64,000 bases of DNA, taken from JBMNMU01 sp050953505 (GTDB lineage: Bacteria; Bacillota; Clostridia; Peptostreptococcales; Anaerovoracaceae). Position 1 is the first letter of the stretch. Each line of letters opens with the position of its first letter. This document shows, one piece after another, positions 39,268-47,294 of the stretch. The notes beneath the pieces were generated by a model. It saw only the letters and a list, made by a program, of their open reading frames with translations, searched no databases and had not been told where the DNA came from. The stretch lies in contig JBMNMU010000001.1 of the NCBI GenBank assembly GCA_050953505.1, positions 2,232,001 to 2,296,000 on the forward strand, written 5' to 3'. The position numbers were made by a program, and so were the translations under genes.

Positions 39268-39993
39268 ATGAGAATTATAAAAGCAAAGAACTATCAGGAC
39301 ATGAGCAGAAAGGCTGCCAATGTTATAGCAGCGCAGGTAATACTAAAAGAAGATTCAGTTTTAGGACTTGCAACGGGCTCAACTGTGATAGGCATATATG
39401 AGAGATTGGCAGAAGGCTATCAGGAGGGAGACCTGGATTTTTCTAAGATAAAATCAATAAACCTAGATGAATATGTAGGCCTTCCAGTTACCAATGAGAA
39501 CAGTTATCGATATTATATGAATACCAATCTGTTTGACCACATCAATATACCACTAGAAAATACTCACGTACCCAATGGCTTGGCGGAGGATCTTGAAGCT
39601 GAATGCAAAAGGTACGATGAAAATATTGAACGCTTAGGAGGTATTGACCTTCAACTGCTAGGTCTTGGTCATAATGGCCATATAGCCTTTAATGAGCCTT
39701 CTGATGAGTTTCCAAAGCAAACCTATTGTGTAGAACTGAAAGAAAGTACCATTGAAGCAAATTCAAGATTTTTTGAAAACAAAGAGGATGTGCCAAAGAA
39801 GGCCATCACTATGGGTATTCAAACAATCATGAAAGCAAAAAGGATTCTCCTATGTGTAAGTGGAGCGGCGAAAGCAGAAATCTTGAAAAAGGTGCTTACA
39901 GGCCCTATTACTCCTCAAGTACCGGGCTCCATATTGCAGATTCATAACAACGTGATCGTGATTGCTGACGAAGAGGCCATGTCAGAGTTATGA
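39268..39993 (+). CDS. nagB: Glucosamine-6-phosphate deaminase
   Basis: The 241-residue enzyme converts glucosamine-6-phosphate to fructose-6-phosphate and ammonia. Motifs are LGLATGSTVIGIYE, SINLDEYVGL, LLGLGHNGHIAFNEP and MGIQTIMKAKRI. I start it at ATG 39268 behind GATGGGGGATTGAGT, which gives the usual length; the frame is open upstream to 39181 without similarity. It leads a plus-strand group with a nucleotidyltransferase and a ROK kinase, consistent with amino-sugar metabolism. Confidence 0.95.
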   Translation: MRIIKAKNYQDMSRKAANVIAAQVILKEDSVLGLATGSTVIGIYERLAEGYQEGDLDFSKIKSINLDEYVGLPVTNENSYRYYMNTNLFDHINIPLENTHVPNGLAEDLEAECKRYDENIERLGGIDLQLLGLGHNGHIAFNEPSDEFPKQTYCVELKESTIEANSRFFENKEDVPKKAITMGIQTIMKAKRILLCVSGAAKAEILKKVLTGPITPQVPGSILQIHNNVIVIADEEAMSEL

Positions 39994-40060
39994 AATTAAT
40001 CATCAATGGATAAGATATAGTGTTAGAGTTACAAGAAAGAGAAAGAAGTAGAGGTGAAAA

Positions 40061-40978
40061 ATGAAGGAACCTGTATTAATCGTAATGGCAGCGGGGATGG
40101 GAAGTAGATATGGGGGATTAAAGCAAATTGATCCAGTAGGCTCTGCAGGAGAGCTTATTATTGATTTTTCCCTCTATGATGCTGTAATGGCAGGCTTTAA
40201 AAAAGCCATATTCATTATAAAAAAGGAAATGGAAGAAGATTTCAGAGACCTTATGAAGGATGGCGCAGATCGGTTTATTGATATCGAATATGCTTTTCAA
40301 GATATCAATGACCTTCCTGAGGGCTATGAGGTTCCAGAGGGTAGAGTAAAGCCTTGGGGAACCTGTCATGCAGTATTATCTGCCAAACACCTGGTAGAGG
40401 GTCCCTTCGCAGTAATCAATGCAGATGATTACTATGGTGCGGGAGCTTTTCAAATTATGTATGATTTCTTAGCTAAGGCTGAGAGCAGGGATCCCTATTC
40501 ATTCTGTATGGTGGGCTATAAGCTTGAAAATACGCTGACTGAAAGTGGCCATGTTGCTAGAGGAGTCTGTGAAATCACAGAAGACGGATACTTGTCAGAG
40601 ATAACGGAAAGAACGAAAATCATGTGGCGTAATGGAGAGATACAATATGAGGAAGAGGATGGAACATGGGTGTCTGTAGCTGAAGGAAGAACAGTGTCCA
40701 TGAACTTCTGGGGATTTACCACAAGTATGATGAAAGAAATGGAGGAACGCTTTCCTGCATTTTTAGATAAGACCCTTGTAGAAAACCCCTTGAAGGGGGA
40801 ATATTTCCTACCCCTAGTTGTGGATCAGCTCCTCCAAGAGAAGAAGGCCACTGTTAAAGTACTGCCATCAAGGGATAAATGGTATGGTGTGACCTATAAA
40901 GAAGACAAGCAATCTGTAGTAGATGCACTTCAGTCTATGAAGGATAAAGGCTTATATCCTGAAAAGCTTTGGGGCTAG
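40061..40978 (+). CDS. Sugar-phosphate nucleotidyltransferase-like protein
   Basis: The 305-residue protein begins VLIVMAAGMGSRYGGLKQID, the GT-A type nucleotidyltransferase motif, and has the metal-binding region INADDYYGAGAF. The family includes UTP- and GTP-dependent sugar-phosphate transferases and relatives acting on choline phosphate or other substrates; this one is not assigned. It lies 67 bp after nagB with its own ribosome site (AGTAGAGGTGAAAA). Confidence 0.85.
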   Translation: MKEPVLIVMAAGMGSRYGGLKQIDPVGSAGELIIDFSLYDAVMAGFKKAIFIIKKEMEEDFRDLMKDGADRFIDIEYAFQDINDLPEGYEVPEGRVKPWGTCHAVLSAKHLVEGPFAVINADDYYGAGAFQIMYDFLAKAESRDPYSFCMVGYKLENTLTESGHVARGVCEITEDGYLSEITERTKIMWRNGEIQYEEEDGTWVSVAEGRTVSMNFWGFTTSMMKEMEERFPAFLDKTLVENPLKGEYFLPLVVDQLLQEKKATVKVLPSRDKWYGVTYKEDKQSVVDALQSMKDKGLYPEKLWG

Positions 40979-41041
40979 AACTTAGGAATCATAGGCTTTA
41001 GTTACTTCTAGATAAGATTCATTAGTGTAAAGTAGGTATTT

Positions 41042-42019
41042 ATGTATAGAGTTGGTTTTGATATTGGTGGGACGAATATAAAAGCAGGTATCGTGGGAGA
41101 GGATTTAAAAATCCTCTCCCATCGTAATATACCCTTTCCCACCGGTGAAAGCTACAAGAAGGTTGTAGCTTTATTGGCAGAACTGGTAAAGGACATGGCT
41201 AAGGATCTTCAAGTGCCTGTTATGGAGCTTGGTACCATAGGCATTGCTGTTCCTGGATCCATAGATGTTACGGAAACTATTGTTATTCATGCCCATAATC
41301 TTGGGTTTCAGAATGCACCTATAAAAAGTGAAATGAAAGAATATTTTCCCCATAGCTCAATTTATTTAGCAAATGACGCCAATGCAGCTACCTTGGCAGA
41401 GCTTTATGCTGGAGCCTTTCGAGGGTGTAAAACAGCCGTTCTCCTTACCTTGGGTACAGGTGTAGGAGGAGGGCTCATTTTGGGCGGACGGCTGTTTAAT
41501 GGAGGCATGAATCACGGTGTGGAACCTGGCCACATGATTATCTCTAAGGATGGACCTCTTTGTAGTTGCGGGAATCGAGGCTGTATAGAATCTCTGTGCT
41601 CCGCTACCTGGCTTGTAAATCAGGGAGAGATAGTTATAAAGGAGCAGCTAGAGAGCCTGATTTTTAGTAAGGCTAATGGATTGCCGGAGCAGGTGACTGC
41701 AAAGATGGTAATAGACAGCGCAAAGGAAGGAGATAAGATCGCCAGGGAAATTTTTAATTATTATATTGAATCCCTAAGCGCTGCTGTCTCCTCAATCATT
41801 AACTTATTAGATCCTGAAGTTATAGCTCTCGGGGGTGGCGTGAGCTTGGCTGGAGATTTTCTTTTTGACCCATTGAGAGAGAGGGTTCAAGAAAAATGCT
41901 TCCATAAGGTGGCCCATAAAATTGTACCAGCTCAGCTTGGAAATGATGCAGGGATTATTGGGGCAGCTATGCTGGGGGATGAAGTGCATGATGATAAGGT
42001 AATAAAGAAAGAATCTTAG
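41042..42019 (+). CDS. ROK family sugar kinase
   Basis: The 325-residue kinase has the phosphate loop FDIGGTNIKAG, the ATP-binding LTLGTGVGGGLI, the ROK metal-binding GHMIISKDG with the zinc motif CSCGNRGCIES, and the C-terminal IALGGGVS. It could be a glucokinase or an N-acetylglucosamine/N-acetylmannosamine kinase; proximity to nagB favours amino sugars, but this is inference. It has no DNA-binding domain, so it is not a NagC/XylR-type repressor. Confidence 0.9.
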   Translation: MYRVGFDIGGTNIKAGIVGEDLKILSHRNIPFPTGESYKKVVALLAELVKDMAKDLQVPVMELGTIGIAVPGSIDVTETIVIHAHNLGFQNAPIKSEMKEYFPHSSIYLANDANAATLAELYAGAFRGCKTAVLLTLGTGVGGGLILGGRLFNGGMNHGVEPGHMIISKDGPLCSCGNRGCIESLCSATWLVNQGEIVIKEQLESLIFSKANGLPEQVTAKMVIDSAKEGDKIAREIFNYYIESLSAAVSSIINLLDPEVIALGGGVSLAGDFLFDPLRERVQEKCFHKVAHKIVPAQLGNDAGIIGAAMLGDEVHDDKVIKKES

Positions 42020-42153
42020 GACTAAATGAACATATGTTCGGAATTAACTTGAAAATCATCATACTTTATGATAGACTATAGAACCAAAGCACTGAAAGTA
42101 ATATCATAGAACATATATCTTGATCGTAAAGAAAAAACAAAGATTTAGGCGCT

Positions 42154-42321
42154 CCTCTATATGTAATGGAATAGCTCATGCGTGAGTTTTTATCGGACTC
42201 GATGCAGGGCTATTCCAATTTATTTGCTCTATTTTAAAGCCATCAAAAGTAGGATTAAAAGTGTAGAAGTTTTTAGAATTAAATCGATCTGTAACAATTC
42301 GCAGGGATTCTCCAAATAGTT
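42154..42321. repeat. Diverged direct repeat, copy 1 (cotJC 3' end plus terminator)
   Basis: Similarity to 43539-43706 runs for about 165 bp at an offset of 1385-1386 bp. It covers the cotJC hairpin and the last about 30 codons of cotJC. Similarity stops abruptly upstream of the FGESLRIV codons. The two copies flank the HD-GYP gene. Confidence 0.9.
42168..42216 (-). terminator. Duplicate of the cotJ terminator hairpin
   Basis: GGAATAGC pairs with GCTATTCC, with inner partial pairing. It is now downstream of the HD-GYP gene and may terminate it. Confidence 0.6.
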
Positions 42322-42323
42322 TG
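42227..42323 (-). pseudogene. cotJC: cotJC 3'-terminal remnant
   Basis: The minus strand encodes FGESLRIVTDRFNSKNFYTF followed by NPTFDGFK, nearly identical to the end of intact CotJC at 43613. A two-base loss in the terminal A-run destroys the stop codon, and no other part of cotJC is present. It has no start and is not expected to be functional. Confidence 0.88.
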
Positions 42324-42460
42324 AAAGATCCCTTCGAAGTGAGAAAATTCTTTGATGCCAAAATGTGATCAGTGACAATCTATTGTATTAACAACATCCT
42401 TCTTTTGAGCCTTTTGCAGTAAAAGTATTAGCAGCAGGTAAGAGTGGTAGTACTTAACAT

Positions 42461-43318
42461 CTACTCTACTAGTATTTTCTCCAATAAAGAAATAAACTCC
42501 TGATCATATTTTCCTTTATCATACTTTAGAATCATGATTGCTTCATTTATTTCTTGAGTCGTTCTATATGGCCTGCCGGCTGTTAATGTATCAAAAGCAT
42601 CGGCAATCATTACAATTCGGGCGTTGCGACTTATTTCGTCTCCCTTTAGACCATTTGGATATCCTTTTCCGTCGCATCGCTCATGATGCTGCATAACGAT
42701 ATCCATACATCCTTTCGGTAGGCTCGTTCCTAAAGAACTTGTTCCTAATTCACAATGCTGTCTGACTAGAGCCATCTCCATATCCGTCAAGCCTTCAGGC
42801 TTTTGTAAAATAGGCTTTGGTATTAATAGCTTGCCTACATCATGCAGCAGAGCACCCAATCCCATATTAAAAAGCTCTTTATCATTGTATCCCAATTCCG
42901 CAGCTATCAACATGGAAATCATGGCAACATCAATAGAATGTGTATATAGCCAGTCCACATAATTACTCAAAGCGTTAATATGGATCCACCACGGCTCAGC
43001 TTTAGACTCAAATACAATATTGATTAACATTTCATTGGTTCTCTCGAATAAAGGATTATTATTCGTTTTAATTCTTCCAACCAGCTCATTGCCAGAGGGG
43101 AGAACGTTGCTTTGTATGTCCTTTGAGGCAGGAATTACATTTTGCTTATTACCAGGACTGTATAATCTTTCTGGACCGTAATTTCCGATCCTTTCTAGCC
43201 TTCTTTTTGTACTATTTGTTATTTTTTGCCCCTTTCTCAATAGGAGCAAGCCACTACTGTCATAGATATCTTCAGTAGAATAATATACAGAATCATCTTT
43301 TTTAACTAAATTAGACAT
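42461..43318 (-). CDS. HD-GYP domain protein, predicted cyclic di-GMP phosphodiesterase
   Basis: The 285-residue protein has an N-terminal region (about 1-110) without a known fold and a C-terminal HD-GYP domain: HSIDVAMIS, LLHDVGKLLIPK, MQHHERCDGKGYPNG and ADAFDTLTAGRPY. HD-GYP enzymes hydrolyse cyclic di-GMP or related dinucleotides. No receiver or membrane segment is visible, so input is unknown. The gene is sandwiched between an intact cotJC and a degraded copy of the cotJC 3' end, which suggests it arrived or was rearranged there. Confidence 0.9.
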   Translation of the reverse strand: MSNLVKKDDSVYYSTEDIYDSSGLLLLRKGQKITNSTKRRLERIGNYGPERLYSPGNKQNVIPASKDIQSNVLPSGNELVGRIKTNNNPLFERTNEMLINIVFESKAEPWWIHINALSNYVDWLYTHSIDVAMISMLIAAELGYNDKELFNMGLGALLHDVGKLLIPKPILQKPEGLTDMEMALVRQHCELGTSSLGTSLPKGCMDIVMQHHERCDGKGYPNGLKGDEISRNARIVMIADAFDTLTAGRPYRTTQEINEAIMILKYDKGKYDQEFISLLEKILVE

Positions 43319-43538
43319 ATTAATTACTTCTATTGATTCTCCTTTCTGTCAATTCTTGATATTGTAATACATATATATTGTTTTAATATATTAATGGAAA
43401 TAAAAAAGTAAGCAATGTAAGTTGCCTACTAATATTGGCTTAGTAAATTATCGCCAAATTCAACATGATATAGTATAGCATAATTTTTACTAGTTGGGTA
43501 AAATGATTTTGCATAAGTCCATACGAGCAAGGAATGAA

Positions 43539-43706
43539 CCTCTATATGTAATGGAATAGCTTGTGCGTGAGTTCATAGGACTCGATGCTGGGCTATTCCG
43601 ACTTCTTATTTACTATTTTTTAAAGCCATCAAAAGCAGGATTGAAGGCATAGAAGTTTTTAGAATTCAATCGATCTGTAACAATTCGCAGGGATTCTCCG
43701 AAGCGT
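43539..43706. repeat. Direct repeat, copy 2 (intact cotJC 3' end and terminator)
   Basis: This is the presumed original of the repeat at 42154-42321. It includes the end of the intact cotJC gene and its downstream hairpin. Confidence 0.9.
43553..43599 (-). terminator. Terminator of the cotJABC operon
   Basis: GGAATAGC and GCTATTCC arms frame an inner imperfect stem, starting 14 bp after the cotJC stop on the minus strand. Confidence 0.7.
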
Positions 43707-44218
43707 TGGAAATGGACGATTTCACGTTCTCTTAGGAACTTAATAGGATCTCTGACGTCTGGGTCGTCTACTAAACGAAGGATATTATCATAGGTAGTCC
43801 TAGCCTTTTGCTCCGCTGCCATATCCTCCACTAAATCTGTAATAGGATCTCCCTTAGATTGGAAGTAGGTTGCAGTAAAAGGTGTACCGGAAGCAGCTTG
43901 TGGCCAGACTCCGGCAGTGTGGTCTACAAAATAGGTATCGAATCCGGCTTCTTTAATTTGTTCGATGGTCATATCTCTAGTAAGCTGATGTACCATAGCA
44001 CCGATCATTTCAAAGTGAGCCAATTCTTCAGTACCAATATCATTCAATGTACCGATAACTTCTTTATAAGGCATGGAATATCGTTGGGAAAGATAACGCA
44101 TGGATGCTGCCAATTCCCCATCTGGACCTCCATATTGCGTTATTATGATCTTTGCGATAGCGGGATTGGGATTTTTAATATTTACTGGATATTGTAATTT
44201 TTTCTCGTAACTCCACAT
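43613..44218 (-). CDS. cotJC: Spore coat protein CotJC (manganese catalase family)
   Basis: The 201-residue protein starts MWSYEKKLQYPV and belongs to the ferritin-like manganese catalase family. Metal ligands are in GELAASMRYL, GTEELAHFEM, AAEQKARTTYD and REIVHFQRFGE. In Bacillus, CotJC is an inner-coat protein made in the mother cell; clostridial members show catalase activity. It ends the cotJA-cotJB-cotJC operon with an 8-bp gap to cotJB. Confidence 0.96.
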   Translation of the reverse strand: MWSYEKKLQYPVNIKNPNPAIAKIIITQYGGPDGELAASMRYLSQRYSMPYKEVIGTLNDIGTEELAHFEMIGAMVHQLTRDMTIEQIKEAGFDTYFVDHTAGVWPQAASGTPFTATYFQSKGDPITDLVEDMAAEQKARTTYDNILRLVDDPDVRDPIKFLREREIVHFQRFGESLRIVTDRLNSKNFYAFNPAFDGFKK

Positions 44219-44226
44219 AATTTAAT

Positions 44227-44490
44227 TTAAGCCTCCTTTTCCCATGGCCAAGGCTGGTCGATCCAGGTCCATCGGTCTGTTGATACTACATCACCTGCTG
44301 TTAATGGCCCATATTGGTGAGCAAATTCATAATTTAGCTGATCCATTAATGCTGAATATTTATGATAATAATTTAAAGCGGCCATATCATTCGGATGCGT
44401 ATTTAGATATAAGTTAATTTCTACTAATACAAAGCTGATAGCCTGTATTTTGCGCAACATTTCCTGTCTGCCTTTATCATTTCTATTCAT
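44227..44490 (-). CDS. cotJB: Spore coat protein CotJB
   Basis: The 87-residue protein reads MNRNDKGRQEMLRKIQAISF, then VEINLYLNTHP and a C-terminal tryptophan-rich end (DRWTWIDQPWPWEKEA), which are CotJB features. I use ATG 44490, preceded by GGGAGG; an ATG at 44517 lies inside cotJA and upstream of that ribosome site. It lies between cotJA and cotJC, one base after the cotJA stop. Confidence 0.94.
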   Translation of the reverse strand: MNRNDKGRQEMLRKIQAISFVLVEINLYLNTHPNDMAALNYYHKYSALMDQLNYEFAHQYGPLTAGDVVSTDRWTWIDQPWPWEKEA

Positions 44491-44491
44491 T

Positions 44492-44734
44492 TCAGCGAAC
44501 CTCCCATGGTAAATCAAGCTCTGGGAACAAGGTACCCCGCTTTAGAGCTACAGCCGGCTCGTAAGTGTTTTTCATGCATTGCCATGGCGTATATGTCATA
44601 GCTAAAGGACAACTGTCCACTCCCGCGCAGACGGTTCTGCCATGACGAGAATCCATGCGCTGTATAGAAACAGGCATGCCTACATAAGGCTCTTCATACA
44701 ATGCATTCGTTGATAACGATTCGTTATTTGTCAA
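44492..44734 (-). CDS. cotJA: Spore coat-associated protein CotJA
   Basis: The protein of about 80 residues contains CPLAMTYTPWQCMKNTYEPAVALKRGTLFPELDLPW, typical of CotJA. The best start is TTG 44734, spaced seven bases from AAAGGAG; the GTG at 44743 overlaps that ribosome site. It opens the cotJ operon, which is expressed in the mother cell during sporulation in Bacillus. A sigma-E promoter would be expected upstream but I could not place one with confidence. Confidence 0.92.
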   Translation of the reverse strand: MTNNESLSTNALYEEPYVGMPVSIQRMDSRHGRTVCAGVDSCPLAMTYTPWQCMKNTYEPAVALKRGTLFPELDLPWEVR

Positions 44735-44743
44735 AGAAACCAC

Positions 44744-45078
44744 TCCTTTCGTTGTTTTTCCTAACAGACAGTAATTTATCTTGAGATTTTCAAAATCTGT
44801 CGTATAACATTTTATGAAGCTAAGTAAATAAGGTGCGGATAAAGCTAACTTTATTTCCAGCCAGGATTTTCACCATATAGATCTATGAAGCATAAAATAG
44901 CAGAAAAGGTATGGAGGGCCTCCTGAAATGATTGCAGATTGGTTATTAAGTGGAATATATATTGCATTTATCGCAGGAGTCATCTTGTATGCATATTATA
45001 AGACATGGTAAACAGTTAAAAGAGCAAGGCTACCAGGGTATAAGTGGATTGTAATAAAAAAGCAAGGAGATACAGAAA
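44744..45078. other. Divergent region between cotJA and the encapsulin locus
   Basis: This 335-bp stretch must carry the cotJ promoter (minus) and a promoter for the plus-strand locus. It also contains a small membrane-protein frame at 44928-45011. Confidence 0.6.
44928..45011 (+). CDS. Predicted 27-residue single-pass membrane protein
   Basis: The frame encodes MIADWLLSGIYIAFIAGVIL followed by YAYYKTW and a TAA. It is a single hydrophobic helix with an aromatic, positively charged end, like many small sporulation or envelope proteins. The possible ribosome site GGAGG is 11 bases from the ATG and forms a palindrome with CCTCC just after it, so initiation could be hairpin-controlled. I know no named family. 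Evidence is limited to composition, start and location. Confidence 0.5.
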   Translation: MIADWLLSGIYIAFIAGVILYAYYKTW

Positions 45079-46194
45079 ATGAACTGTGAAGCACTTGTAC
45101 GGTATGATTCATTAACCACAGAGCAAGCTGAAATTATCCTTCAGTTGGATGCGTTAATGAGCCGACTGGCCTATTTAACCCGTTTTTATATTATAGGACG
45201 TATTACAGAATTACTTGATGAAGAGGCTATTATTCAAGAGTTTCTTAAGCTACCTGCCCAAGCCAAGGAATTAACGCAGAATATCACCGGCGAGGCAGTA
45301 GATTTTACACCAGTGACAGAGACATATATTATGGGATTGCGGAATTTGATTGACGGTATGGTATCTGCAGATCCTGCCTTAGCTGATGAGGGAATTAGAC
45401 AACTATATGCAGCATCTGATCAAAATGCAGCTCTTTTAGGTCAGATGAGTCCATATTGGGACGAAGAAGCATGGAGAGAGATTTTCTATCGATTTAATCG
45501 TGATGTGGTAGAGGAAGTTATCGCTGTATTGAGGGGGGATTACAACCAAGCCTTAAATATTTTCGAAAGAATGTTGTTAAAAGTGAGAGAAAGAGCAGAT
45601 TATTATGCAGAGGCGTTTATTCACCAATTACCGGAATCTGGCGAAAAAATCTCTATTGCATATTTCAATATGATTAGGGATTTTAGACAACTAAGAACAG
45701 AATGGGCTTTACTCACTCGTTTTTATATGGCTTCTAGGATTACAGGGATTGGTGATGACACATACATAATCCAAAGGTTCAACAAGTTAATAGGACGGAT
45801 GAGAGAAAAGTTTGAATTAATTTTAGGGGCAGAAATTAGCGAGGAAATGGCTAATATGTTATCCGTATATACCGTTGAACTGGAAGGATTAATCGATGCC
45901 ATTTTAAGCGGTGATGAGTCCGCTATCCTTTATGAAAGTCGCTTGCTATACCAAGCTTCCTCAGAATTTGCCACATATCTTGCCAGCATCAATCCCTATT
46001 GGGATGAAGGCCGGTGGAACGAACTTTTTCAAGAAATAAATCTTGCCATAATAGAAGAGGCGCATCTGCTTCAAAGAGGGGAGGAAATAGCAGCTATTCA
46101 GAGATTTGATGAAATCATGAAAGCATCTTTGAATATAGCTGATTATTTCGCTGAGGGACTATATCTATTTACAATTAGCTCCGGTGAGGCATAG
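45079..46194 (+). CDS. Hypothetical helical protein with two tandem copies of one domain
   Basis: The 371-residue protein is made of two repeats of about 175 residues. Each has an LTRFY(I/M)xxRIT segment (about residues 33 and 211) and a PYWDE(E/G)xWxExF segment (about 129 and 312), then a helix ending in ADYxAE. It is acidic, helical and has no signal peptide. From memory it resembles single-domain Bacillus proteins of about 180 residues that are wrongly labelled acetylglutamate kinase; no kinase motif is present. It lies 116 bp before the encapsulin gene on the same strand, with no clear terminator between, so it may be part of that system. Confidence 0.8.
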   Translation: MNCEALVRYDSLTTEQAEIILQLDALMSRLAYLTRFYIIGRITELLDEEAIIQEFLKLPAQAKELTQNITGEAVDFTPVTETYIMGLRNLIDGMVSADPALADEGIRQLYAASDQNAALLGQMSPYWDEEAWREIFYRFNRDVVEEVIAVLRGDYNQALNIFERMLLKVRERADYYAEAFIHQLPESGEKISIAYFNMIRDFRQLRTEWALLTRFYMASRITGIGDDTYIIQRFNKLIGRMREKFELILGAEISEEMANMLSVYTVELEGLIDAILSGDESAILYESRLLYQASSEFATYLASINPYWDEGRWNELFQEINLAIIEEAHLLQRGEEIAAIQRFDEIMKASLNIADYFAEGLYLFTISSGEA

Positions 46195-46310
46195 TCTGGA
46201 AGCCATCTTGAACCTATATTAAAACCTGTCAAATCTCCTTCTTTGTCATGGTATTTTATGCATAATCCTGGAAACGTAGGTAATACTTAAGAAGAAAAGG
46301 AGGAGTATTT

Positions 46311-47294
46311 ATGACTGAAGATAACAAGCCCACTGAAGCTGGTATCAAGGACCAAAATAATAGTAATAACCCTGATTTTTTAACGCCTCAAGCGGCCTAT
46401 CAGTTGATTGATGTAGTTAAGACCGCCCCCGTATTCGAATCCTTGACCCCAAGATGGTTTATTAAAATGCTGGAATGGAAGCCCATTGAAGCAGGGGTCT
46501 TTAGAGTAAACAAGGTAAAGGAAACGGATTCGCCACTGTGTATTTCCGATATGGAGCTGGGGTTTGATGATATACCTGAGGGCTTTATTGATTATGATAA
46601 AGAGCCTAGAGAATATACATTAAAGCCCATTTCTTCAATTGTAAAAATAAGCACCAGGGTGTCAGATCTTTATGGACAACCCTACGATCAAAGCGAAGAA
46701 CAGTTGAGACTTAGCGTTGAGTGGCTTCGAGAAAGGCAAGAAAGCCTATTAATCAACAGCTGTGATTATGGGATTTTAAACAATACATGCGACAAACAAA
46801 GGATTAAGACAAGAAATGGTCCGCCTACCCCTGATGATATGGATGAATTGATTTCAAAGGTCTGGAAAGAACCTTCTTTTTTTCTTGCACATCCTAGAGC
46901 AATCGCAGCATTTGGAAGAGAGTGCACACGAAGAGGGGTGCCGCCAGTTATTATTGAAAGATGCGGAGGATCCTTTTTATCCTGGAGGGGGATACCCATT
47001 ATCCCTACGGACAAGCTTCTTGTTGATGGCCAGAAGGATCCGCGAAGTCGAGATGGCAAAACAAATATTCTGTTGGTGCGCACTGGAGAAGAGAAGCAAG
47101 GCGTCATCGGTCTTTATCAGGATGATCTTCCAGGAGAACATTCAGAAGGGCTCACCGTAAGGTTTATGGGTATTGATAACCGCGGTGTAGGTATGTACCT
47201 GCTGATTTTATATAGCTCAGCCTGCATACTGGCCAAGGATGCAGTAGCGGTTCTAGAGGATGTGGAAGTGGGAAATTACTATGATTATAGATAA
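46311..47294 (+). CDS. Family 2A (SrpI-like) encapsulin shell protein
   Basis: The 327-residue protein has a short disordered acidic N-terminus (about 1-22) and an N-arm with TPRWFIKMLEWKPIEAGVFR. An HK97-type shell domain follows with REYTLKPISSIVKISTRVSD, KEPSFFLAHPRAIAAFGRE and SWRGIPIIPTDK, ending VLEDVEVGNYYDYR. I recognise this as the Family 2A encapsulin group, known from cyanobacterial SrpI, which forms icosahedral protein shells around a cysteine desulfurase. The very next gene, overlapping it, is a SufS-type cysteine desulfurase, as in described systems. AAAGGAGGAG precedes the ATG. No cyclic-nucleotide-binding insert is visible, which excludes Family 2B. Confidence 0.88.
   Translation: MTEDNKPTEAGIKDQNNSNNPDFLTPQAAYQLIDVVKTAPVFESLTPRWFIKMLEWKPIEAGVFRVNKVKETDSPLCISDMELGFDDIPEGFIDYDKEPREYTLKPISSIVKISTRVSDLYGQPYDQSEEQLRLSVEWLRERQESLLINSCDYGILNNTCDKQRIKTRNGPPTPDDMDELISKVWKEPSFFLAHPRAIAAFGRECTRRGVPPVIIERCGGSFLSWRGIPIIPTDKLLVDGQKDPRSRDGKTNILLVRTGEEKQGVIGLYQDDLPGEHSEGLTVRFMGIDNRGVGMYLLILYSSACILAKDAVAVLEDVEVGNYYDYR

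Larger units (their letters stand above)
42020..42460. other. Intergenic region with a LexA-like palindrome and cotJC remnant
   Basis: This 441-bp stretch contains GAACATATGTTC (42028-42039), a perfect 12-bp palindrome resembling the Firmicute LexA box. It also holds the diverged copy of the cotJC 3' end and its hairpin (42154-42321). No intact gene lies here. Confidence 0.6.

Noticed and set aside
46311..47294. Phage capsid protein of a prophage
   Set aside because: The HK97-like pattern fits the encapsulin Family 2A, and no portal, terminase, tail or integrase genes surround it.
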